DNA from: an uncultured Holophagaceae bacterium
Lineage (GTDB): Bacteria; Acidobacteriota; Holophagae; Holophagales; Holophagaceae
Assembly (NCBI GenBank): GCA_903913215.1
Contig: CAIWKE010000038.1
Location: 1-52,356 of the forward strand
Direction: 5' to 3'
Length of the DNA: 52,356 bases
The notes beneath the pieces are model-generated. The model did no database searches. It was not told where the DNA came from and saw only the letters and a program-made list of their open reading frames with translations. The translations under genes and the position numbers were made by a program. Of this stretch, positions 18,735-27,250 are shown in pieces (within the stretch, counting starts at the first letter, position 1; every line of letters starts with the position of its first letter).

Positions 18735-18808
18735 CCTGGCGTGCCGAACCTCTGATAATCCTTCGGAAGGGGTCACTTGGCAGGAATTAAAGAAATGGCT
18801 CGATTTTT

Positions 18809-18937
18809 TATAATTCCAAACCAGAAAAGCTCTACACTGGTTCATGCCCGTCTGTTGTGCGGGCAGAAAAAAGCGCTGCTGCCTCGCCTGGAAGGGACAT
18901 CGCATTCACATCCAGGTCGAACAAACAGGAAGTCATC
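18809..18937 (+). promoter_or_regulatory. Cold-shock gene promoter and long 5' leader
   Basis: A perfect TATAAT (18809-18814) with a weak TTAAAG 16 bases upstream implies a transcript start near 18821 and an untranslated leader of about 115 bases before the cold-shock ATG. The leader contains a hairpin GCCCG-N9-CGGGC (18846-18864). Long structured leaders are the norm for cspA-type mRNAs and set their temperature response. Confidence 0.5.
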
Positions 18938-19141
18938 ATGGCTCAAGGTACTGTCAAGTGGTTCAACGCCGAAAAGGGTTTCGGATTCATTACCCCCGAT
19001 GAGGGCGGCGCCGATCTTTTCGTCCATCATTCCGCGATCGAGACCACGGGTTTCCGCACCCTGGACGAGAATCAGCGCGTCAGCTTCCAGGTTGGCCAGG
19101 GCCAGAAGGGCCCCCAGGCTACGAACGTCCAGAAGATCTGA
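18938..19141 (+). CDS. Cold-shock domain protein
   Basis: A 67-residue single-domain RNA/DNA chaperone. It begins [18 protein letters not shown] with RNP1-type KGFGFI, then [10 protein letters not shown] (RNP2) and ends with a basic/glutamine strand. The size and sequence are those of the CspA/CspB family. The ATG at 18938 is chosen, since the longer frame lies in the leader. It is followed by two strong hairpin terminators. Confidence 0.97.
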   Translation: MAQGTVKWFNAEKGFGFITPDEGGADLFVHHSAIETTGFRTLDENQRVSFQVGQGQKGPQATNVQKI

Positions 19142-19160
19142 CCTCGGTCAGCCCTTCTAA

Positions 19161-19188
19161 AACGGCCTCCTTCGGGAGGCCGTTTTTT
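19161..19188 (+). terminator. Intrinsic terminator after cold-shock gene
   Basis: AACGGCCTCC-TTCG-GGAGGCCGTT followed by a T run: a perfect 10-bp stem with a UUCG tetraloop. Confidence 0.92.
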
Positions 19189-19213
19189 ATGCCCTCCTGG
19201 AACTCCCCCGCGC

Positions 19214-19246
19214 AAAGACCCGGCAATGCCGGGTCTTTGCCTTTTT
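19214..19246 (+). terminator. Second intrinsic terminator
   Basis: AAAGACCCGGC-AAT-GCCGGGTCTTT (11-bp perfect stem) followed by GCCTTTTT. It insulates the cold-shock unit from the flagellar genes that start 58 bases on. Confidence 0.85.
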
Positions 19247-19303
19247 GGCATCCCTTTCGCGATGTCCTCTTGTCCCAGCCGCTGGCTGGGCGAGAGGTGC
19301 CCA

Positions 19304-20047
19304 ATGGATCCTGGATACTATGTCGCCGCCGGAAGCTTACAGGCCCGGTCCTTCCAATTGGAAGTGGTGTCGAACAATCTGGCGAATGCCGCCACGGTGG
19401 GCTACAAGCCCGACCAGGCCTTCTTCGCCGTGTTCAACAAGGCCGCAGGCAGCGGACGCAAGCTGCCTCTGAGTGGGTATCTGAATGACGGCGTGGTGTT
19501 CGCCGAAACCGGCGTGATCACTGAACAGGGCTCCCTCAAGGCCACGGGACGCCAACTCGATGTGGCCGTCGAAGGCAACGCCTTCCTCACGGTCCAAACC
19601 CCCGCCGGCGTGCGCGTCACGCGGGACGGTCGCCTGCAGATGGGCGCCAACGGCCAGCTCCAGGCCATGGACGGCAGCCCTCTCCTCGGCAAAAACGGCC
19701 AGCCCATCACCGTGGACTCGAAGAACGGAAACATCTCCATCGCGCCCGACGGCAGCGTCTCCCAGAAGGACCAGGTTCTGGGCCAGTTGGACCTGAAGGC
19801 CTACGAGAAGGCCGGCTCTCTCAAGCGCACCGGCGCTTTGCGCTTCGATCCCACGGGTGCCACGGAGGCCCCAGTGCAGGCCACCGTCACCCAAGGCCAT
19901 TTGGAACAGAGCGGCGTCGATTCGGCGGGCGCCATGATCGAGATGATCCGGCTCAACCGGCTCTTCGAGGCCAGTCTCAAGGTGGCCTCCACCCTCAGCA
20001 ACGACCTGGATGCCAGGTCCATCAACGACGTCGCCATCAGCCGGTAA
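19304..20047 (+). CDS. flgF: Flagellar basal-body rod protein FlgF
   Basis: A 247-residue proximal-rod subunit (E. coli 251). It begins with the rod/hook family N-terminal helix (YYVAAGSLQARSFQLEVVSNNLANAATVGYK), followed by VEGNAFLTVQTPAGVRVTRDGRLQ and LLGKNGQPI. It ends with the paired C-terminal helix MIEMIRLNRLFEASLKV. Exported by the flagellar type III system. The ATG at 19304 has GAGGTG upstream; the longer frame is in the terminator region. It is the first gene of flgF-flgG-flgA. Confidence 0.92.
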   Translation: MDPGYYVAAGSLQARSFQLEVVSNNLANAATVGYKPDQAFFAVFNKAAGSGRKLPLSGYLNDGVVFAETGVITEQGSLKATGRQLDVAVEGNAFLTVQTPAGVRVTRDGRLQMGANGQLQAMDGSPLLGKNGQPITVDSKNGNISIAPDGSVSQKDQVLGQLDLKAYEKAGSLKRTGALRFDPTGATEAPVQATVTQGHLEQSGVDSAGAMIEMIRLNRLFEASLKVASTLSNDLDARSINDVAISR

Positions 20048-20080
20048 TTTCTTCGTTTCAGCTCATTCAGGGAGGTTCTT

Positions 20081-20869
20081 ATGATGCGTGCACTGTGGTC
20101 GGCGGCGGCCGGCATGAATGTCCAGCAGCTCAACATGGACACCATCTCCAACAATCTTGCGAACGTGAACACCACGGGCTTCAAGAAGGCCCGGGCGGAA
20201 TTCCAGGATCTGCTCTACCAGACCGTCAACTTGGCAGGCACCAACTCCAGCAACAGCACCTCCATTCCCGCGGGCATCCAGCTGGGTCATGGCGCGAAGC
20301 TTCAGAGCCTCCAGCACTCGTACACCACCGGCAACATGCAGCAGACCAACAACCGCTTCGACATGGCCATTGAGGGCGACGGCTTCTTCCGCGTGACCCA
20401 GCCCGATGGCACCCTGGCCTACACCCGGGATGGCAGCTTCACCACGGACCAGAACGGCGCCCTCGTGAACGCCGCGGGCTACCTCCTGGACCCCCAGATC
20501 ACCATCCCCCAGGACACCCTCAGCGCCACCATCGCCCCGGACGGCACCGTCAGCGTGACCCAGACCGGCCAGACCCAGCCTCAGCAGGTGGGCCAGATCA
20601 CCCTCTCCCACTTCGTGAACCCCTCGGGCCTCAACCAGCTGGGCCGCAACCTCCTGCAGCCGACCCTGGCGAGCGGCGATGCCATCGACGCCGTCCCCGG
20701 TTCCGACGGCGTGGGCACCCTCAACCAGGGCTTCCTGGAAGTCTCCAACGTGGACGTGGCTGAGGAGATGGTGAACATGATCATTGGGCAGCGGGCCTAC
20801 GAGGCGAACTCCAAGACCATCCAGACCGTGGACACCATGCTCAGTCTGGTCAACGGCCTGAAGCGCTAA
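20081..20869 (+). CDS. flgG: Flagellar distal rod protein FlgG
   Basis: A 262-residue protein, the normal FlgG length. MMRALWSAAAGMNVQQLNMDTISNNLANVNTTGFKKARAEF is the conserved N terminus. IEGDGFFRVTQPDGTLAYTRDGSFTTD is the central signature. The C terminus FLEVSNVDVAEEMVNMIIGQRAYEANSKTIQT forms the coiled-coil core of the rod. GGGAGG precedes the ATG. It lies 33 bases after flgF and 4 bases before flgA. Confidence 0.97.
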   Translation: MMRALWSAAAGMNVQQLNMDTISNNLANVNTTGFKKARAEFQDLLYQTVNLAGTNSSNSTSIPAGIQLGHGAKLQSLQHSYTTGNMQQTNNRFDMAIEGDGFFRVTQPDGTLAYTRDGSFTTDQNGALVNAAGYLLDPQITIPQDTLSATIAPDGTVSVTQTGQTQPQQVGQITLSHFVNPSGLNQLGRNLLQPTLASGDAIDAVPGSDGVGTLNQGFLEVSNVDVAEEMVNMIIGQRAYEANSKTIQTVDTMLSLVNGLKR

Positions 20870-20873
20870 CTTT

Positions 20874-21554
20874 ATGCGCGGCGCGGCACTGCTCCTCATC
20901 CCCCCGGCCCTCTTTGCCCAGGCGCCGACCCCCTCCCCGGCCGAAAGGCTGGCGGATACCGCGCTGGTCTTCGCCAAGCTGGAGGCCGAGAAGCTGGGCG
21001 GCGCGCACACCTTCAAGGTGGCCCAGCCCCCGCGCGTCCCTGCGCTGCGCAAAGGCGTGCTGACCTTTGAAGCTGTCAGTCTCAGCAAGCGTGAGCCCCT
21101 GGGCCGGTTCTTCGTGATTCTGGCCGTGAAGCTGGACGGGGACCGGGTGGGCATGGTCCGAGTGGACCTGGAGGGTCAGTGGACTGGCACGGTCCTCAGG
21201 GCCAAAGGCGATCTGGCCCGGAAAACCGAACTCAGCGCCGATCAGGTGGAAGCGAGTTCCTTCACGGGCGTACCTCCCGAGGGAGCCCTGCTCCAGGTGC
21301 CCGAAGGGCGCCGCCTTATGCGCTCCGTGGTCTCTGGCAAGATCATCACCCGCGCCGATCTGGAAGCCATCCCCGTCATCCAGAACGGAGACCACGTGCG
21401 CCTGACGGGCAGCAAGGAAGGGCTCACTATCACCGTGGACACCACCGCCCGCAGCCAGGGCGGCCTGGGCGACCGGGTGCGCCTGGAGGCCCCCGGGGCC
21501 CGGCGTCCCGTCAGCGCCATCGTGACCGGCCCGGGAGAGGCCAAGCTCCAGTAG
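20874..21554 (+). CDS. flgA: Flagellar P-ring assembly chaperone FlgA
   Basis: A 226-residue periplasmic protein with a short signal (MRGAALLLIPPALFAQ) and a C-terminal SAF domain (about 130-226: KTELSADQVEASSFTG, SGKIITRADLEAIPVIQNGDHVRLT, GLGDRVRLEAP), as in FlgA, which helps FlgI assemble into the P ring. It starts 4 bases after flgG. Presence of FlgA implies a diderm P/L-ring flagellum, yet flgH and flgI do not follow; an unrelated gene does. Confidence 0.85.
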   Translation: MRGAALLLIPPALFAQAPTPSPAERLADTALVFAKLEAEKLGGAHTFKVAQPPRVPALRKGVLTFEAVSLSKREPLGRFFVILAVKLDGDRVGMVRVDLEGQWTGTVLRAKGDLARKTELSADQVEASSFTGVPPEGALLQVPEGRRLMRSVVSGKIITRADLEAIPVIQNGDHVRLTGSKEGLTITVDTTARSQGGLGDRVRLEAPGARRPVSAIVTGPGEAKLQ

Positions 21555-21629
21555 ACGGGGTTCATAGCTTCTTTCCTTGGCTGGAAAGGCATTCAGCCCT
21601 ATTCTGTTCCTTCGCGCAAGGAGGAGCCC

Positions 21630-21977
21630 ATGGCTCACGAAGGTCACGAACACGGACCAGACTGCAATCACGAACACGATGATTCCTTTGAAATCGAGGT
21701 CGTAGAACTCGAAGACGAGAATGGCGAGAAGGAAGAGTTCGCCATCCTCGAAGAGCTGGAGTTCGAGGGCCGCAACTTCGCCATTCTGGCGCCCCTCGCT
21801 GAGCTGCAGGCTCAGGAAGAAGGCACCGCGGATCCCGAAGAGGGCCTCAGCCTGGAGATCTTCGAGGTGAAGGACGACATGTTCACCCCCCTGGAGGACG
21901 AGCCCCTGGCTGAGCGCCTCATGAAGCACCTCGACGAGCAGGAAGCCAAGCTCAAGGCTGAAGAAGGCAAGGACTGA
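21630..21977 (+). CDS. DUF1292 acidic protein
   Basis: A 115-residue, very acidic protein. The His-rich opening AHEGHEHGPDCNHEHDD could bind metal. It leads into a DUF1292 (YrzB-like) core with IEVVELEDENGEKEEFAILEELEFEGRNFAIL, a small beta-rich domain. A further acidic linker and helix follow. AAGGAGG is close before the ATG. The function of DUF1292 is unknown. It ends at a strong terminator. Confidence 0.75.
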   Translation: MAHEGHEHGPDCNHEHDDSFEIEVVELEDENGEKEEFAILEELEFEGRNFAILAPLAELQAQEEGTADPEEGLSLEIFEVKDDMFTPLEDEPLAERLMKHLDEQEAKLKAEEGKD

Positions 21978-21994
21978 TCCTTCCCCACCCCATG

Positions 21995-22027
21995 ACGAAG
22001 GCCCCCGGTTGGGGGCCTTCGTGTTTT
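21995..22027 (+). terminator. Intrinsic terminator after DUF1292 gene
   Basis: ACGAAGGCCCCC-GGTT-GGGGGCCTTCGT, a perfect 12-bp stem followed by GTTTT. Confidence 0.9.
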
Positions 22028-22124
22028 CCATGGCTGCAAAAGGAGGTCTGGGTAGCCTTCGGGTTTAGAATCGTGGAAATTCCTCAGTCCGATCCCCAGC
22101 TCCTCAGCCGTGAAAGGATCCGTC

Positions 22125-22727
22125 ATGAGCCCCCTTCGCCCCGCCTTGGTGCTCCTCTCCATCCTCCTGGCCGCACCTGTTGCGGAGGCCCAGGAACTGT
22201 CGCCACGAGTGGGTTTGGCGGCCTTCATCACGCTGCCCGCAAGCAAAGGAGCGGCCCTGTACGACTCAGGCTGGAAGCTGAGCTTCAGCATCCATGTGCG
22301 CCGTGAAGAGCTGATTGAAGGACGTGTGCGAATGGAGGTCGGCGAGTTCCCCGCCGGAAAGGGTCGCCTGGATCCAGGTGCCACGATCACTGTCCAGCGG
22401 GCGCGGACCCGGCTGGTGGGCTATGACTGGCTCATTCCTCTTGGAGAGAAGGGCCCCACAGGGCTGGATGTTATCCTGGGAATCGGGGGGGTGCACTGGT
22501 TCACTGACACCAGGGTCACCAGCCTGCCGAACAATCCCTATCCCTTTTCCTGGTCCTACTCCGACAGCGATGTCGCCTTCGCCAGCACCCTGGGCCTGCG
22601 GTACCGCCTCGCCCAGCACTTCACCCTCGAAGCCCACCATGTCTTCACCTTCAAGCCAGCCAATGGGAGCGACTTCAGTGATGGGGAGCTGAGCCACACA
22701 TCGGTTGGCCTCGGGTACAGGTTCTGA
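22125..22727 (+). CDS. Small outer-membrane beta-barrel protein
   Basis: A 200-residue protein with a signal peptide (MSPLRPALVLLSILLAAPVAEAQ) and alternating strands (WKLSFSIHVRREE, GLDVILGIGGVHWFTDT, FTLEAHHVFTFKPA) ending HTSVGLGYRF, with the terminal Phe of outer-membrane barrels. An eight-stranded OmpA/OmpW-like porin is the likely fold; no closer family is recognised. The ATG at 22125 has AAAGGA six bases upstream, which the earlier GTG lacks. Its end lies 28 bases before the aconitase-family start. Confidence 0.65.
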   Translation: MSPLRPALVLLSILLAAPVAEAQELSPRVGLAAFITLPASKGAALYDSGWKLSFSIHVRREELIEGRVRMEVGEFPAGKGRLDPGATITVQRARTRLVGYDWLIPLGEKGPTGLDVILGIGGVHWFTDTRVTSLPNNPYPFSWSYSDSDVAFASTLGLRYRLAQHFTLEAHHVFTFKPANGSDFSDGELSHTSVGLGYRF

Positions 22728-22755
22728 GCTCGGCGGCCTGTCGTACTCTGGGGGC

Positions 22756-24720
22756 ATGCTCGCCGACCCGATCTCCTTCCCAGGCCGAATTCTTTTCCTC
22801 ACGGAAGATCCCGTAGGGATTTCCCGCCAGCTCCAAGGCGAGGATTTGGATTCGGCCAATACCGGCCCCCTGCGCGACCAGATCAGCACCGACGAGATCA
22901 CCCCCGCTTTCATCTGCTACCACTACGACGAGCGCCTGGGCGACTTCCCATATTTGGGTCTGAAGTGCGGCGACACGCTGCCTGTGAAGGAGGGCGCCGT
23001 GCGTGCTGGCGGCTTCAGCGTGAGCGTGGCGGGCAAGCGCCGCGGCAAGGGCAGCAGCCGCGAGGCAAGCCCCTTCGCCGAGTGGTGCGCGGGCATCAGG
23101 CTGGTCATCGCCGATAGCTTCGAGCGCATCTACCGCCAGAACTGCCAGAACCTCGGCCTCCTAACCAGCACCGACTTCGGCCTCCTGGCCCGCATCCGCC
23201 GGGGCGAAGCCATCCCGCTCACGGAATTCACGGCGGGTCTCGATCCCGTCACCACCGAGATCGTGCGCCGGGGTGGCCTCTTCGCCTACAACGCCGCCCG
23301 CCTGACCGGTGAGGTGGCGCCCCCCCTGCCCTCCTGCGGGCAGCGCCCCATGACCTATGCGGAAAAATTGCTGGCCCGCCACGCGATGGTGGACGCCGCC
23401 GCCTCTCGCGTGGGCCTTGCGGCCGTGGCTCCGGGCGATGGGCTCTTCGTGCAGGCGGACTGGCGCTTCAGCCACGAGTACGTGACCCCCATGGCCGCCC
23501 GTTTCCTGGAGCAGGCCCTAGGTCCGAACGTGGCCCTGCGGGATCCCGCGAGCATCCTGGCCTTCCGGGACCACCTCACCTTCCTGGGGTACAGCATGGT
23601 GCCCGAACACCGGGCCATGGGTCTGCTGGATGTGGCCCAGTCCCTGAAGCCTGCCCAGGAGGCTTTCTGCGCGAAGCACGGCATCCGCCTCCACGGCGAG
23701 CTGGCCAGCGATTTGGACAGCGGCTCCGGCAGCGAGGGCATCTGCCACGTGCTCATGACTGACCGCTACGTCCTCCCGGGCCAGCTGGTGGTGGGCACCG
23801 ACTCCCACACGCCCCATGCCGGGGCCCTGGGTGCCCTGGCCTTCGGCGTGGGCACCACCGATATCGCCAACGCCTGGGTCACCGGAGATGTGCGAGTCAC
23901 GGTGCCGCCCACACTGCGGGTGCGCCTGAACGGGCGCCTGCGGGCGGGCGTGTCTGCCAAGGACCTGGTCCTATACCTCCTGGCCCAGCCCCTCATCCGC
24001 GAAGGCGGCGCCATCGGCCACGTCATCGAATACATGGGCGAAGGCCTGTTGGACCTCAACACCGACGAGCGGGCCACCCTCACCAACATGGCCGCAGAAA
24101 TTGGCGGCTTCACGGGCCTCGTGGCGCCGGACTTGGAAACGCTTAGCTTCATCAAGGAGCAGCGGGGCCTGGACCTGGTGCTGGAGCCCTGGATGCGCGG
24201 CGACGAAGGCGCGGCGTACGCCCAGACCCTGGACCTGGACTGCCCCGCCCTGGGCCCCATGCTGGCTCGGCCTGGAGATCCAGGAAATGGCCTGGCCTTG
24301 GCGGATCTACGCGAGGACACGCCCATCGACATCGCCTACTTGGGCAGTTGCACCGGCGGCAAGCGGGAGGACCTGCGCCGGGCCTACGAAGTGCTGCGCC
24401 CAGCCGCCCAGGCGGGCCGCCGAATCCCCGAGGGTGTTCAATTCTTCGTCCAGTGCGGAAGCGAGGATATCCGCCGCCATGCCACCGAACAGGGCTGGAT
24501 CGCAGCCTTCGAAGCCGTGGGGGCTGTGGTGCTGGGCAGTTCCTGTGGCGCCTGTATCAATGCGGGCCCCGGCGTGTCCACCCGCCCCAACCAGGTGACC
24601 ATCAGCGCCATCAACCGCAACTTCCCGGGCCGCAGCGGCCCCGGCCAGATGTGGCTGGCCAGCCCCGCCACCGTGGCCGCCAGTGCCCTGGCGGGCCGCA
24701 TCGTGGGGGCCCAGCCTTGA
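22756..24720 (+). CDS. Aconitase-family hydratase, swivel domain first
   Basis: A 654-residue [4Fe-4S] hydro-lyase. Residues about 1-205 are the small-subunit (swivel) domain, with DEITPAF, GKGSSREASP and NCQNLGLL. Residues about 210-654 are the large catalytic domain, with YAEKLLARHA, VGTDSHTPHAGALGALAFGVGTT and cluster cysteines in YLGSCTGGK and GSSCGACI. Conventional aconitase A has the swivel at the C terminus, and LeuCD/homoaconitase use two chains; swivel-before-catalytic resembles AcnB without its N-terminal HEAT domain. The substrate (citrate, isopropylmalate or homocitrate class) cannot be assigned. The start is the ATG at 22756 with GGGGG before it. The gene runs into the next by a TTGA overlap. 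Confidence 0.85.
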   Translation: MLADPISFPGRILFLTEDPVGISRQLQGEDLDSANTGPLRDQISTDEITPAFICYHYDERLGDFPYLGLKCGDTLPVKEGAVRAGGFSVSVAGKRRGKGSSREASPFAEWCAGIRLVIADSFERIYRQNCQNLGLLTSTDFGLLARIRRGEAIPLTEFTAGLDPVTTEIVRRGGLFAYNAARLTGEVAPPLPSCGQRPMTYAEKLLARHAMVDAAASRVGLAAVAPGDGLFVQADWRFSHEYVTPMAARFLEQALGPNVALRDPASILAFRDHLTFLGYSMVPEHRAMGLLDVAQSLKPAQEAFCAKHGIRLHGELASDLDSGSGSEGICHVLMTDRYVLPGQLVVGTDSHTPHAGALGALAFGVGTTDIANAWVTGDVRVTVPPTLRVRLNGRLRAGVSAKDLVLYLLAQPLIREGGAIGHVIEYMGEGLLDLNTDERATLTNMAAEIGGFTGLVAPDLETLSFIKEQRGLDLVLEPWMRGDEGAAYAQTLDLDCPALGPMLARPGDPGNGLALADLREDTPIDIAYLGSCTGGKREDLRRAYEVLRPAAQAGRRIPEGVQFFVQCGSEDIRRHATEQGWIAAFEAVGAVVLGSSCGACINAGPGVSTRPNQVTISAINRNFPGRSGPGQMWLASPATVAASALAGRIVGAQP

Positions 24721-24728
24721 ACGACCCC

Positions 24729-26669
24729 ATGCTCGTCGCCCGCTACCGCGCCCTGGTCCTGGCGAACCTGTCTCGACCTGGTGCGCCGACCCTCGCGCCC
24801 ACTGCCCGGGTTCTGGTGGTGGATGTAGCCCGGCAAAGCCTGGGCCTGCTGGAGGGGGATCTGCTCGCCTTCGAGGCGCGAATTTCCACGGCCCTCAACG
24901 GCGTGGGCTGCGAGCAGGATTCCTACCGCACGCCCACGGGCTGGCATCGCATCCACGCCCGCATCGGTGCTGGCGCCGAATCCGGTAGCGTGTTCCGGCA
25001 TCGCGTGGCCACCGGTGATGTGTGGCGCGGCGAGGCACGGGATGAAGACCTGATCCTCACCCGGGTGCTCACCTTGGACGGCCTCGAAGCGGGCTGGAAC
25101 CGCGGCCCGGGCCATGACTCTCTGGCCCGCTTCATTTACCTCCACGGCACCAACCAGGAGGGCCTCCTGGGGCAGCCCGTCTCCCATGGCTGCGTGCGCC
25201 TAGCCAATGCCGATGTGCTCGATCTGTTCGAGCGCGTGGCCGAGGGGGATCCTCTGCTCATCGCCGAGGACCTGGAGGGTGATACCTTCGGCCTGGGACG
25301 CCTCCACTTCGCCGGCGTGGCAGGCAGCGGCATGAGCGCCCTGGCCCAGTTCGTGGCCCTCAAGGGGGGTCGCGCCAGCGGCAGTGATCGCAGCTTCGAC
25401 CGGGGCCAGCGCCCAGAAGCCCGGGCCCACCTGGAAGCCCTGGGCGTGACGCTCCATCCCCAGGATGGCTCAGGGCTCCTGGGTGACTGCGCAGCCCTGG
25501 TGGTCTCCACCGCCGTGGAAGAGGAGGTCCCGGATGTGGCAGCGGCCCGGCGCCTGGGTGTGCCCGTGCTCCACCGCTCGGAATTGTTGGCGCACTTGGT
25601 GGGGCGCTATCGCAGCGTGGCCGTCACCGGCACCAGTGGCAAGTCCACCACCACCGCCATGATCTTCGAACTGCTGCGAGGTGCGGGGCGGGATCCCTCA
25701 GTCATCACCGGCGGTGACCTGGTGGCCCTGCAGGCCGAAGGCCGCTGGGGCAATGCCTGGGCCGGGGCCTCGGACCTGCTGGTGCTGGAGGCCGATGAGA
25801 GCGATGGCTCCGTGGTGCGCTACCACCCGGCCCTGGGCCTGCTGCTGAACCTGCAGCGGGACCACAAGGAGATGGATGTGGTGGCCGAGATGTTCCGCAC
25901 CTTTCGCGCCCAGGTGCGGGAGGAGGCCCTCGTGGGCGAGGCGGAGAACCTGCGGGAGTTCTCGGTCGGTGCCCGCACCTTTGGCTTCGCCTCCGGGGCA
26001 GATCTGCGCGGCGAGGCTGTGGTACTCGGACCAGAGGGCTCCACCTTCACGGTTCAGGGACTCGCGTTCTGGCTGCCCCTGCCTGGTCAGCACAACGTGG
26101 AAAACGCCCTGGCGGCCCTGGCCGCCTGTCAGGCCCTGGGCGTTCCCCTCACTGAACTGGTCGAGCCCTTGGCGGCCTTCCAGGGTGTGGCCCGGCGCTT
26201 CCAGGTGCTGGGCACCGTCCGGGGCGTCACAGTGGTGGACGACTTCGGCCACAACCCCGCCAAGGTGGCGGCTTCCCTTCGCACGGCCCACCTGCGGACC
26301 CAGGCCAACGACGGGCGGGTGCTGGCGGTCTTCCAGCCCCACGGTTTCGGCCCCCTGCGCTTCCTGCGGAACGATTTCGTGGCTACCTTCGCCGCGGAGC
26401 TGGCCCCGACGGACCGCCTCTGGTTTCTGGAGGTCTTCTACGCCGGGGGCACTGCGGCCCGGGACATCAGCAGCGCCGACGTCATCGCCGACATCGCGGC
26501 CCGGGGCGTAACAGCGGAACCCGCACCCTCCAGGGAGTGGCTGATCGAGCGCCTCGCAAGCGAGGCCCACAGCGGGGATCTCATCCTCGTCATGGGCGCC
26601 CGGGATCCCTCGCTCACAGACCTGGCGTGGGCCATCCTAAAGCGACTCGCGGGGCCGCCCGATCAGTAA
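24729..26669 (+). CDS. L,D-transpeptidase (YkuD)-Mur ligase fusion
   Basis: About 646 residues joining two peptidoglycan enzymes. Residues about 25-175 are a YkuD domain with the catalytic motif HGTNQEG...SHGCVRL (His139, His154, Cys155, Arg157). Residues about 190-646 are a MurC/Mpl-type ligase: GVAGSGMSALAQ, P-loop GTSGKSTTT (from 301), ADESDGS, HNVENALAALAAC, VVDDFGHNPAK and VFQPHGFG. There is no signal peptide or membrane helix, so both halves should be cytosolic. The pairing fits murein recycling: L,D-carboxypeptidase trimming of tetrapeptide (as the cytosolic YkuD protein ElsL of Acinetobacter does), then Mpl-type ligation of tripeptide to UDP-MurNAc. A TTG at 24717 is an alternative start, overlapping the aconitase stop. 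Confidence 0.88.
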   Translation: MLVARYRALVLANLSRPGAPTLAPTARVLVVDVARQSLGLLEGDLLAFEARISTALNGVGCEQDSYRTPTGWHRIHARIGAGAESGSVFRHRVATGDVWRGEARDEDLILTRVLTLDGLEAGWNRGPGHDSLARFIYLHGTNQEGLLGQPVSHGCVRLANADVLDLFERVAEGDPLLIAEDLEGDTFGLGRLHFAGVAGSGMSALAQFVALKGGRASGSDRSFDRGQRPEARAHLEALGVTLHPQDGSGLLGDCAALVVSTAVEEEVPDVAAARRLGVPVLHRSELLAHLVGRYRSVAVTGTSGKSTTTAMIFELLRGAGRDPSVITGGDLVALQAEGRWGNAWAGASDLLVLEADESDGSVVRYHPALGLLLNLQRDHKEMDVVAEMFRTFRAQVREEALVGEAENLREFSVGARTFGFASGADLRGEAVVLGPEGSTFTVQGLAFWLPLPGQHNVENALAALAACQALGVPLTELVEPLAAFQGVARRFQVLGTVRGVTVVDDFGHNPAKVAASLRTAHLRTQANDGRVLAVFQPHGFGPLRFLRNDFVATFAAELAPTDRLWFLEVFYAGGTAARDISSADVIADIAARGVTAEPAPSREWLIERLASEAHSGDLILVMGARDPSLTDLAWAILKRLAGPPDQ

Positions 26670-26706
26670 AGGGAATAAGCGTACACTGAGGCCCGGAGGC
26701 ACTCCC

Positions 26707-27246
26707 ATGGACGAGGCGAGAACAGCCCGGGCCGTCCGGGAATTGCTGGCCAGCCTGGGACAGGATCCGGATGCTCCTGAGCTGCGGGATACCCCGGCTC
26801 GGGTGGCGGACTTCTGGCGCGAACGTCTGGCGGGCTATGACATCGACCTGGCCGCCGAGCTGAAATCCCTGCCTGGCACCCTGGCGCCGGTGCCCGTAAT
26901 CCTCGAACGCATCCCCTTCGTGAGCACCTGCGAGCACCATCTGGCTCCCTTCGAGGGCCACGCCACCATCGGCTACCTGCCGGGCGAGGGCGGCACCGTG
27001 GGCCTGTCCAAGCTGGTCCGTGTGGTGCAGGCCTTCGCTTGGCGCCTACAGGTGCAGGAGCGCATGGCCCAGCAGATCGCCGACGCGCTACAGACCTACC
27101 TGCGCCCCGCCGCCTGGGGCGTGCATCTGGTGGCGGTCCACACCTGCATGAGCCATCGGGGTGTGAAGACTCCAGGCATCCCTGTGCGCACCACCCTACT
27201 CGGCGGGGCCTGGCTGGACCAGGCGCCCGCCCCCTTCCGGCTTTGA
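26707..27246 (+). CDS. folE: GTP cyclohydrolase I
   Basis: A 179-residue enzyme making 7,8-dihydroneopterin triphosphate from GTP for folate or pterins. Zinc ligands are Cys75 and His78 in STCEHHLAPF and Cys147 in HTCMSHRGV. GLSKLVRVVQAFAWRLQVQERM and GEGGTVGLSKL are the substrate-binding signature, and RDTPARVADFW is the usual N-terminal motif. It is slightly short (family 180-220). GGAGGCACTCCC precedes the ATG. It follows the YkuD-Mur fusion by 37 bases. Confidence 0.95.
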   Translation: MDEARTARAVRELLASLGQDPDAPELRDTPARVADFWRERLAGYDIDLAAELKSLPGTLAPVPVILERIPFVSTCEHHLAPFEGHATIGYLPGEGGTVGLSKLVRVVQAFAWRLQVQERMAQQIADALQTYLRPAAWGVHLVAVHTCMSHRGVKTPGIPVRTTLLGGAWLDQAPAPFRL

Positions 27247-27250
27247 TCCG

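Noticed and set aside
22030-22075. c-di-GMP (GEMM)-like riboswitch
   Set aside because: A GGTAGCC...GGGTTT resemblance is present but the conserved GCACAGGGCAAACC half and GNRA loop are missing.
24348-24728. N-terminal extension of the YkuD-Mur fusion frame into the aconitase gene
   Set aside because: The 127 extra codons are an out-of-frame copy of the aconitase C terminus and Pro/Gly/Arg-rich; the real start is near the aconitase stop.
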